This document shows positions 25,798 through 33,032 of a DNA stretch of 64,000 nt, in pieces. Position numbers and translations under genes: made by a program. How positions within the stretch are numbered: the stretch's first letter is position 1; the number at the start of each line of letters is the position of its first letter. The notes below the pieces were generated by a model, which did not search any database, was not told where the DNA came from, and was given only the letters and a program-made list of their open reading frames with translations. The stretch lies in NCBI GenBank assembly GCA_020639235.1, contig JACKHC010000001.1:2418001-2482000 (forward strand), given 5' to 3'. This DNA comes from Phycisphaeraceae bacterium. GTDB taxonomy: Bacteria; Planctomycetota; Phycisphaerae; Phycisphaerales; UBA1924.

Positions 25798-26529
25798 TTA
25801 CTTGTTGGAGCGAATAATCCTTCGCAGTTCTTCAACGGCTAACGGGGGATCTCGCCGGTGGATCATCGCGTGACAATTGGGACAGATCGGCACTAAATCC
25901 TTGGCCGGGTCAATCTGGTACTCCTGGCCGATCGAAGCGATCGGAATTAGGTGATGAACATGAATGTACTTCTCGCCCAAATCACCATAGGCATGCTCGA
26001 AATTAAACTCACATACCGCGCAGGACCAGCCCTGTATACGAATACATTCTCGACGAGCGATAGGATTGCGTTCGTAGGTATTGGAAAGTACAACGCGAAC
26101 CTTTCCCTCTGTGAAGTTTGCTGAGTCATCGCTTCGCACCGGAAGAACCACAGTCACCGCATCGTCACATGCGTACCACCGCTCCTTCTGGCGTACCAGC
26201 ACCTTGGGAAAGAGAGAGGGTTCAAACCCGATTATTTCTGCCCGTGTCTCTAACTCCCGACCCATTTGGGGAAATACAAATAAGCGAAATCCTTCCTCTT
26301 CAACCAATCGAAGGTGTTCTACTGAATGCCGGTATGCAGGTTTTCGCTTCCCATTCCTTCCATATTCCCACTCTCGATTGAGTATGAGAGTTGTACCTTC
26401 ATCCGTAAGAAAATCCCACGCTCCGAAGACGACAAACCTGTCGGACTCATTGACGAAGGACCAACTCCAAGTCCAGTTTGGACAGGTCGCCCCTACAGAC
26501 TCGATGAATTTTTTTCGATTGGGAGGCAT
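25798..26529 (-). CDS. HNH endonuclease (McrA-like)
   Basis: 243 residues from the ATG at 26529 (MPPNRKKF), preceded on its strand by GAGAGG; an earlier GTG-type start seven codons upstream is possible. The N-terminal ~130 residues (ATCPNWTWSWSFVN, FVVFGAWDF, VEEEGFRLFVFP) form a domain found ahead of HNH nucleases in restriction-type proteins and may recognise modified DNA. The C-terminal HNH/zinc-finger part shows CAVC, then HVHHLIPIA with the catalytic His pair, then CPNCHAMIH. Such enzymes cut DNA, often when methylated or phosphorothioated. It sits convergent to a methyltransferase/membrane pair in an island of lower GC, which fits a defence role. No cognate modification gene is adjacent on the same strand. 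Confidence 0.82.
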   Translation of the reverse strand: MPPNRKKFIESVGATCPNWTWSWSFVNESDRFVVFGAWDFLTDEGTTLILNREWEYGRNGKRKPAYRHSVEHLRLVEEEGFRLFVFPQMGRELETRAEIIGFEPSLFPKVLVRQKERWYACDDAVTVVLPVRSDDSANFTEGKVRVVLSNTYERNPIARRECIRIQGWSCAVCEFNFEHAYGDLGEKYIHVHHLIPIASIGQEYQIDPAKDLVPICPNCHAMIHRRDPPLAVEELRRIIRSNK

Positions 26530-26601
26530 ACTCGTTTCCCCTCTCACCACGGTTCATGTGAACTAGGCAAGGCGTATGAACGGGACACAAGTTTGCATAA
26601 G

Positions 26602-26664
26602 TCGGGGTAACAGAACTCCAGTTGAACTTTTTCAGACCCAAATCGGCCTCTGGGGGCTGGAAAC
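26602..26664 (+). repeat. Direct repeat, left copy (~63 bp)
   Basis: TCGGGGT-A-ACAGAACTCC followed by AGTTGAACT, a variable 13 bases, then ATCGGCCTCTGGGGGCTGGAA. It matches 31293-31355 with the same orientation and spacing. The first 27 bases differ at one position only. The two copies bracket the Roco gene and its partner. Confidence 0.8.
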
Positions 26665-27017
26665 GCGGATTCTGGTTTCCCCATGCTCGAGCTTCGCCCG
26701 ATCGGTACTGTGAACACGGGATACGCCCAGCCACACGCGGCACCACCGCCAGACGCATTTCGAAGAGGGCCGACCGGGGCGAGCTTGGCCGCCTGTGAGA
26801 GCATGATTTGCCCCTCCTAGACCGGGGCTACATCACAGGAGTCGGGCTTGGCCCCGCTTGCCGTTCCCGTTGAATCCTGCTGCTGCACGTCAGACTCCTC
26901 GCTCGTCTGAGCCGGGCCTCACTGGTCCCCGGCTGCTTGCGACGGGTGAATAGAATCGACTCCGTTATGAGGCGGTAACTCGGTAACTCCAGTTACCACC
27001 CGGCCCTCCAACTACAA
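26665..27017. other. Gene-free segment with short palindromes
   Basis: No credible coding frame. It contains GGTAACT at 26974 and 26982 followed by AGTTACC at 26991, giving a perfect seven-base inverted repeat with a two-base centre plus a direct repeat. Such a structure could be a regulator site or the end of an element. Confidence 0.4.
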
Positions 27018-27042
27018 CGGCCCTCTCGTGAAGAGAGGGCCG
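27018..27042. terminator. Hairpin terminator, probably for the minus-strand gene at 27099
   Basis: A perfect ten-pair stem, CGGCCCTCTC with GAGAGGGCCG, five-base loop. It lies 57 bases beyond the stop of the minus-strand gene. Neither flank has a long T run, so the termination role is inferred. Confidence 0.5.
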
Positions 27043-27098
27043 TGTTCGATCGCTGAAGATCCGGGCATCCGCACCGCCATGCTAGTTGAGAGATTGCC

Positions 27099-27854
27099 CT
27101 ACTTCGACTGGCACCGCGTGCTCATCGACTGCCCGACCTCGTCGATCAGTTCCAGATCAACCATCGCCGCCACATCTCCGGGGGTAAACCCGTCGAACTG
27201 CCACCGCCGGCGCAACACCCCGCGCAGTTCGCGGACAAACTCCAGCGGCCCCGAGTCGCAGTACTTCGGCTTCAGCGTCGGATACACAGCCGACGCCTGT
27301 TCGATCGCCGTGAGCACCTCCCCGAATCCATCCGGGCTGAGGCGGCACCGCAGCACCTGGAACATCTCACACGCGAACGCGCTCGGCTGGAACGCACGCA
27401 GCCGTCCATCCGGTGCCAGATCTGCCGGGCGCTCAGCCGACGCCCGACTCTGACGAGGCGCATCACACCGGGCCCGGGCCGCGAAACGCTCGATTGCCTC
27501 CGTCGAAGAGATCGCCCGAGCCAACTCATCAATCGAAAGGCGATCGAACGGGTCGACCGCCTCCAACAGCGCATCAAACGGCGTCCCGGCGCGCCCCGCC
27601 TCGATCACGCCCTCGGCCACGCACGCCAGCACCTCCAACCAGGCCTCAAACCGCTCGAGCGGAACCACCGCGCAGAGGCGGCGAACGGCCCGGTGTGCCC
27701 GATCGCGCGATTGCATCCACCCGAGCCCACTCAGCAGGGCGACGATCCGTTCCTCGCACTCACGCCGCCACGGCCCATGGGATCGCTCCGCGTCGCCCTC
27801 ATCACGCCGGTCCCACGATTCACCGCCAAACCCGTTTTCGTTGTTTCCAAACAT
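27099..27854 (-). CDS. Uncharacterised helical protein beside the Roco gene
   Basis: About 251 residues. The ATG at 27854 (MFGNNENGF) is chosen because GGGAG lies eight bases upstream; the frame is open for another 76 codons. The protein is almost entirely predicted helix with many Arg and Glu residues (ERFEAWLEVLACVAEGVIEAG, FDALLEAVDPFDRLSIDELARAI split here by prose), contains no transmembrane helix and no motif I know. The gene is transcribed away from the Roco gene across about 226 bp, and both lie between the two direct repeats, so they may travel together. It could be a regulator or partner of the GTPase; nothing in the sequence proves it. Confidence 0.6.
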   Translation of the reverse strand: MFGNNENGFGGESWDRRDEGDAERSHGPWRRECEERIVALLSGLGWMQSRDRAHRAVRRLCAVVPLERFEAWLEVLACVAEGVIEAGRAGTPFDALLEAVDPFDRLSIDELARAISSTEAIERFAARARCDAPRQSRASAERPADLAPDGRLRAFQPSAFACEMFQVLRCRLSPDGFGEVLTAIEQASAVYPTLKPKYCDSGPLEFVRELRGVLRRRWQFDGFTPGDVAAMVDLELIDEVGQSMSTRCQSK

Positions 27855-28080
27855 TGGAACGCTCCCGGGGTCGCGGGGCGAGCCGAGTTGCTCGCTTGCC
27901 GTCCCCAAGAGCCGCGGCTGTGGAAACGCGGAAATCCGGAAAATGGGTCCGTTTCCGGCCCTTGCAGCGCCTGAAGGGCCATTGTCGTGCCGAGCAGATT
28001 TCCGGGTAAGTTGGATAGCATCGGTGCTGCCACTCATGCGGCACCCACCGAGGCGTCGCAAACCCTGACGGACAACGATC

Positions 28081-30999
28081 ATGCCGCACGACCCAACCGA
28101 TCCCGATCAGACCGGTGAGACACAGGGCGAGGGCGATGAGCCGTCAGACACCGACTACCACGATGCGAGCTACGGGGAAGGGCACGCCGAGGCCATCCGC
28201 AGGATCTCGGAGACCCTGCGCACCGGCGCGTCGAAGCTCGATCTCAGCGGTCTCAAGCTTCGCCGAGTTCCGTGCGAGATCGTCCGCCTCAAGGACCAGC
28301 TCACGGACCTGGACCTCAGTCGCAACCAACTGACCTCGACGCCCGAACTCGCCGACCTGCTTAAGTGGCTCACTAAGCTCAGAGAACTGGACCTCGACGG
28401 CAACCGGCTGTCCTTGACGATCGAACTCGCCGACGCGCTCAAGTCTCTCACCCAGCTCAAATCACTGTTCTTTGGCGGCAACCAGTTGACGACCTCGACG
28501 GCCGAACTCGTTAGCGTGCTCAATCGCCTTCCCCAGCTTACAGCGCTGAACCTCGGAGGCACCCAGTTTACCTTAACTGCCGAACTCTCCGATGTACTCA
28601 AAAAACTCACCCAACTCAAAGTACTATACCTTGGGCATAACCAGCTTGGTTCCACCGCTGAACTCGCTGGCGTGCTCAAGCCCCTTGTCCAGCTCCGTGT
28701 CCTCGACATTTGGGATAACGAACTGACCGCGACAACCGCACTCACCGAAGCGCTTAAGCAACTCACTCAGCTCCACTTACTGTACCTCAGTCGCAACCAA
28801 CTGACCTCGACGCCAGACCTGGCCGACGCGCTCAAGCACCTCACCCAGCTCACCACGCTGTACCTCCGTGACAATCCAGAGTTGGGGATCCCGGATGAAA
28901 TCGTCGCGGATTCCGGTGATCCCGGTCGGATCATCCGTGCGATCGAGGAGGCCGCCGCAGGCCGCACGCGGACCATGCCGGAGTTCAAAGTCGTCATCCT
29001 GGGCGAGACCCGGACCGGAAAAACCCAGCTTCGGCGCCTGCTCCTCGGCGATGACCCGATCCCCGACGAAAAGGTCACACACAGCTTCGAGTGGCAGCAA
29101 CTAAAGAATACGATCGGAAAGCCCGGCGCCGCAGAACCTGCCCGCCTGCATCTCTTCGACTTCGGCGGCCAACACCGCCTCTGGGGCAGTCACCGCTTCT
29201 TCCTCAGCACCCGTTGCAGCATCTATGTGGTCTGTATCCCGCTCGAATGGTCGATCGAGAAAGCGCGCCTGAAACACTGGCTCAACCTGGTCACAGACAT
29301 CTCCGAGCAAGCCGCCCGCGAAGACGCGGCCCGCGCCAAGGACAATGCTGAACAACGGGGTGATTCATCGCGCTCGTTCGAGGAGATTCTCGAGGATGCC
29401 CGAGCGAGCACCCCTCGCCCGCCGGTCATCGTCGTCGTAACCCACAGTGAAACCAAGAAGAAACCAAAACTCGACCTCGACGAGGTGCGCCGGCTGTGCG
29501 AGACGCACGACGCGACGCTGGTCGAGGGATACGACGCGTTCTGCGACCCCTCGGAGCGAGCCGGCCACGCCCAAAAAGTACTGGACGCCATCAAGGAAGC
29601 CGCGTGCAGCGAGCATCCATCGATGCAGAAGGTGTGGACGGAACAATTCACTACGAAGAGCTTGGAGCAGCGGACGACCATCAAGGACTGCTTCGGCTTC
29701 GATCCAACCGGCCTTAACCCATCTCCGAAGACACGGTCTATGACAGTCGAGGCGTATCTCCTCGATGTCTGCGGGCTGGATCAAGACGCTGTCAAAGCAA
29801 GGTCTGGCCGAGAGTACGATCTCGCGATCGACGCCTTGGAGCTCCTCCGCGACCTTGGCTTCGCGCATTGGCTCGGGAATCGCGATGACCTCGATCTTCT
29901 CCGTCAGCCGATCTACAGCCCCGCGTGGGTTCGCCAACCGATCTACGACGTGCTCTGGTTCGAAGATCCATCCACAAAGCCGCTCACCGCCTCTCGTCTG
30001 CGGACACTACTCTGCAAAACCCATCGACTCAACGACCTAGAAGTCGCCGATATCACCAAACTCATGCGACGCTGCGACTTGATCTTTGGGATGCAAGACC
30101 AGGACGGTCGCCAGCATTACCTCGTCCCCGACCGTCTCGAGCCGGGCGACGAGCGCACGCTCATTAAGGACGATCGCGATTTTGCTAAGAGCGAACGCGG
30201 GTACCGTCTCGACCTCGGCTACGCCCCTGACCACCTGATGCCCGGCCTGATCGGTCGGTTCTTCGCCCGACGCGTCTATGTGTGCAAGAACATGACGCGT
30301 CGGTCCGTCGAGGTTGACGTGAACGGATCGGAGGCACGCATCCGGATCGATCTGGATCAGGCCAACGCTATCCTCCGCGTCGGCATCCTCGCCGATGACG
30401 CGGCGCGATCCCGACTCGTCACCACGATGCATGACTATGTCGCCGATGCTCTCCGGCCCCGTCAAATCGGCGAGTTCATGTTCCTGTCGCATCAAGTTGT
30501 TGAGACTGGTGAGCAGGTAGCCTCCCTGCGGCATTCACTGCCGAAGCTGGTTCAGGAAGTGTGCGATGGCGTAACCGAACAGGATGCAGAGCTACTCAAG
30601 CAGTGGATCGAGATGTGCAACGAGCACCTGTCACAAGCCGGGCCTTGGAAACTCGGGATTCTCGCGGGCGTTTACCGGGCTGGTACGAATGATCACCGTG
30701 ATTGGCACTCAGGGTATGCCGACTTCGTGCGCGCCCTTTTGGACAACTTGTGGAGGTGGAGCACCCGAGCGGGCGTTCCAGATGTCTGGGTGAACGAGCT
30801 ACAGGTGATCGCTCCACAGAACGAAAGGTCTCGTACTCAGAGGTCCGAGACCACACGGAAGACATGGGCTTCGGTGCGTCGCGATTTAGCTGGGAAGCAT
30901 CCTTGGCTCACGCCGAAATACGGACGAGCCGCCAAGCGAGTGGCGGACGATCAAGCCGGTGACATCCGGGCCTCTGGCACCGGCCGCGACGATGAATGA
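28081..30999 (+). CDS. LRR-Roc-COR (Roco) GTPase
   Basis: 972 residues. Residues about 50-285 contain eight leucine-rich repeats of ~26 residues with an unusual insert (LDLSRNQLTS-TPELADLLK). The Roc GTPase follows: P-loop GETRTGKT at 308-315, switch 2 DFGGQ at 360-364, and THSE in the position of the guanine-specificity motif, where N/TKxD would be normal. A COR domain covers about residues 530-720 (SPAWVRQPIYDVLWF, LVPDRLEP). The remaining ~250 residues (RRVYVCKNMTRRSVEVDV and later helices) are not recognised. Bacterial Roco proteins are multidomain switches that dimerise through COR; their biological roles are largely unknown. Bracketed by direct repeats and followed by a recombinase stump, so it was probably acquired as a unit. 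Confidence 0.88.
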   Translation: MPHDPTDPDQTGETQGEGDEPSDTDYHDASYGEGHAEAIRRISETLRTGASKLDLSGLKLRRVPCEIVRLKDQLTDLDLSRNQLTSTPELADLLKWLTKLRELDLDGNRLSLTIELADALKSLTQLKSLFFGGNQLTTSTAELVSVLNRLPQLTALNLGGTQFTLTAELSDVLKKLTQLKVLYLGHNQLGSTAELAGVLKPLVQLRVLDIWDNELTATTALTEALKQLTQLHLLYLSRNQLTSTPDLADALKHLTQLTTLYLRDNPELGIPDEIVADSGDPGRIIRAIEEAAAGRTRTMPEFKVVILGETRTGKTQLRRLLLGDDPIPDEKVTHSFEWQQLKNTIGKPGAAEPARLHLFDFGGQHRLWGSHRFFLSTRCSIYVVCIPLEWSIEKARLKHWLNLVTDISEQAAREDAARAKDNAEQRGDSSRSFEEILEDARASTPRPPVIVVVTHSETKKKPKLDLDEVRRLCETHDATLVEGYDAFCDPSERAGHAQKVLDAIKEAACSEHPSMQKVWTEQFTTKSLEQRTTIKDCFGFDPTGLNPSPKTRSMTVEAYLLDVCGLDQDAVKARSGREYDLAIDALELLRDLGFAHWLGNRDDLDLLRQPIYSPAWVRQPIYDVLWFEDPSTKPLTASRLRTLLCKTHRLNDLEVADITKLMRRCDLIFGMQDQDGRQHYLVPDRLEPGDERTLIKDDRDFAKSERGYRLDLGYAPDHLMPGLIGRFFARRVYVCKNMTRRSVEVDVNGSEARIRIDLDQANAILRVGILADDAARSRLVTTMHDYVADALRPRQIGEFMFLSHQVVETGEQVASLRHSLPKLVQEVCDGVTEQDAELLKQWIEMCNEHLSQAGPWKLGILAGVYRAGTNDHRDWHSGYADFVRALLDNLWRWSTRAGVPDVWVNELQVIAPQNERSRTQRSETTRKTWASVRRDLAGKHPWLTPKYGRAAKRVADDQAGDIRASGTGRDDE

Positions 31000-31034
31000 T
31001 CTGCCGAAAGCGGTGCTCGCGCCGACCGACAGCC

Positions 31035-31148
31035 TCACCCCACCCGCCGCATGATCACCACCTCCTTCGACCTGTCCCGCTCGGCGTAGACCGCGTCGGT
31101 CACCTGAGCGGACGAGTGCCCAAGGGCCAGTTGGGCGTCCTTGAGGAC
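31035..31148 (-). pseudogene. C-terminal remnant of a tyrosine recombinase
   Basis: The 37 codons before the stop encode DAQLALGHSSAQVTDAVYAE and then a basic tail. LGHSS-x5-VY is the last catalytic block of tyrosine recombinases, including the conserved His and the nucleophile Tyr. Upstream on the same strand the frame shifts and no further integrase sequence can be read, so the gene is broken. It lies just inside the right-hand direct repeat, next to the Roco gene, which suggests that this recombinase moved the unit. Confidence 0.65.
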
Positions 31149-31292
31149 GAAGGGCCCGGCGGATCTTGGTCACGATGAGTTGCGAGGTGAGTTCAACTCG
31201 GGCGTTATGCTCCGATGATGACAGGACACGATTGAACTCTGCTGTAAGCACATGTTCCTTCCGCACTTGACGAAGTTTTCAATCGACCGTAA

Positions 31293-31355
31293 TCGGGGTG
31301 ACAGAACTCCAGTTGAACTATTTATCGCTCATATCGGCCTTTGGGGACTGGAATC
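31293..31355 (+). repeat. Direct repeat, right copy (~63 bp)
   Basis: TCGGGGT-G-ACAGAACTCC, AGTTGAACT, a variable centre, then ATCGGCCTTTGGGGACTGGAA. Same orientation as 26602-26664. Homology ends sharply on both sides. Confidence 0.8.
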
Positions 31356-31441
31356 GAGAGCATTGCTTTCGGCGTGAAACACCCATAAAGCGCGATCCAC
31401 TCTGTTGAGTGGCGTAGGGGCAGGGAAACCCGCTCGGCTCG

Positions 31442-31828
31442 TCAGCGGGACTTCGCGATGGGCCGGGAGCGGGCTCGCTTGACCGACTCCGCATCCGAAG
31501 CGCCCCCGGCGGCGGGCGCCGGGGGCTGAGACGACGACTCGTCGGGGGCAGACTGCTCTTCGGCGAGTCGAGATTTGGCCCGGACCTTTCCCTGGATCTC
31601 ATGAATCCGGGTGTGCGCCAGATCGGCGACCTTGGCGAGCGTCAGAAGATCATCCCGGTTGAAGGTGCCGGAGTACTTCCACTCGTTGGACTCTCGTTCA
31701 CGGTACATGCGTTCAACAGTGACGCTGAAGCGTGGACCGTTCTCGGTGTCGTTGGACCAGATCGCGGCCTGGATCGCCCCGAGGCGGATGTGGTCGATCG
31801 GGGGGGTGGGTGTTGACTTGGTAGTCAT
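31442..31828 (-). CDS. Small mobile-element-type hypothetical protein
   Basis: 128 residues from the ATG at 31828, which has AAGGAAA upstream; an ATG ten codons earlier is possible. The core IRLGAIQAAIWSNDTENG, FSVTVERMYRERES and FNRDDLLTLAKVADLAHTRI is a pattern I associate with small proteins of unknown function carried on plasmids and integrative elements, often with ArdC-like or relaxase genes. The tail is Ser/Pro/Arg-rich and disordered. It resembles in size and setting, though not clearly in sequence, the gene at 53668 in the right-hand element. It may be a relic of another mobile element together with the ArdC-like gene at 42628. Confidence 0.65.
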   Translation of the reverse strand: MTTKSTPTPPIDHIRLGAIQAAIWSNDTENGPRFSVTVERMYRERESNEWKYSGTFNRDDLLTLAKVADLAHTRIHEIQGKVRAKSRLAEEQSAPDESSSQPPAPAAGGASDAESVKRARSRPIAKSR

Positions 31829-32364
31829 CGGAGTTTCCTTTCTGTTGCTGGTTGACATGCCGACCCTTTTGAGCGGGGAGCGCAGGCGGTGGCATGCCGT
31901 GATCGCCCGGAGCGGAGCCCGATGGCGCAGCCCCGGGAGGGCGGGTCTGCCGGCTGCACACGCGCAGCACGGAAGCCGGACGATGGCTTGCCGCACACCG
32001 CCCCCCCTACACACCGCTACGGCATGGACATCCTCAACCAGCCAGATACGGAAACGAGATGCAAGGTTGTCCCCACAAGACCGAATGCTGCTCGAGGCTC
32101 AGTGACTTGCCCCACCATTACCAACGACGGGCGGCCCGACCGACCGACATCTGAACTGTCATTGTTCAAGCGGCTGTCGGACGCGCGTTCGTGCTACTGA
32201 TGTACTCTCGCGGTTGATTCTGCTTGCCGAGGAAGATCAAGCACATCCTCACTCGCGCGGCTCATCAGAGTTCACCCGCCGCACCGGGCGCGGATAGAGA
32301 TGCTGAACACTAAATGAATCCCCGTCCTTGAAGACGAACGCCCGATCATCATTCAGACTCGGCA
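31829..32364. other. Gene-free stretch
   Basis: About 530 bases with no coding frame I trust on either strand. The first ~170 bases keep the high GC of the upstream region of the small gene; the rest falls toward the lower GC of the RHS tip locus. No hairpin terminator or repeat was recognised. Confidence 0.5.
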
Positions 32365-33015
32365 TCATTCGCGCCCTCTACGCACTACGCTCGTCACAAG
32401 ACAACCACATTCGGGACATCGCTCATTACATACTGGATAGGCGCATTCCGGACACAACTCTCGATTGCGGCGCCTTTTTCTGGATATCCTCCTAGCACTA
32501 CGCACACTCGTTTCAATAAGAGTAATCAATAGTATGATCCAGAAGAGCTCCTCCATCAGCCCAGCAGCAAAAAGCCAAATATGCATATTATGGAGAACGA
32601 TCTTGCATCGCATGCCATCGAACTGGATCCCAAATTCACTTGCTGAAGAGGCAGGACTCTTAGAAACTATAAGAGCGATCAATCGGGAGTTGCGAACCCA
32701 TCGAATAGAACCGCTTGGTAACGCAGAATAAACAGCTTCTTCAGGCAACTTGGCTCCGCCGTGTGCCTTTGACGCACTCAGGCCCAACCCTTGGCCAAAT
32801 ATATACGTTCTCTCGGTTCCTAAAAATCGAATCGAGCCTCCAAATCTTGAAGTAGTCATTATTCCTTGAATATCTTGGCTAGCGGCCTGAACCCCGGAAG
32901 TCCATGGATACACCAGGATCGCAGTCAATTCCCGCGGCGCAAAGCAAGAGACGACACGAGCCGAAAGGCATACAAATACAGTTAACAGATAAAAACGGGG
33001 TCTGTTCCATTTCAT
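32365..33015 (-). CDS. Membrane protein with C-terminal zinc ribbon; possible immunity partner of the RHS tip
   Basis: 216 residues. An N-terminal hydrophobic segment (FYLLTVFVCLSARVVSCF), a soluble middle of about 110 residues, a second helix (LFAAGLMEELFWIILLITLI), a basic stretch (RRISRKRRRNREL), then a zinc ribbon with CPEC, CNERCPEC. Such ribbons close many planctomycete membrane proteins. The gene follows the RHS gene by 17 bases on the same strand and has the same low GC as the RHS tip. That is the position of an immunity gene in polymorphic toxin loci, but the ribbon is not typical of immunity proteins, so the role is open. Confidence 0.65.
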   Translation of the reverse strand: MKWNRPRFYLLTVFVCLSARVVSCFAPRELTAILVYPWTSGVQAASQDIQGIMTTSRFGGSIRFLGTERTYIFGQGLGLSASKAHGGAKLPEEAVYSALPSGSIRWVRNSRLIALIVSKSPASSASEFGIQFDGMRCKIVLHNMHIWLFAAGLMEELFWIILLITLIETSVRSARRISRKRRRNRELCPECAYPVCNERCPECGCLVTSVVRRGRE

Positions 33016-33032
33016 TTTTGTCTCAATCGTAC

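Noticed and set aside
26659..27935. Shared TGGAAACGCGGA near 26659 and 27920
   Set aside because: Only 12 bases match and the flanks differ, so it is not called a repeat.
31860..32200. Small plus-strand genes after the 31442-31828 gene
   Set aside because: Frames are short, lack ribosome binding sites and show no protein-like pattern.
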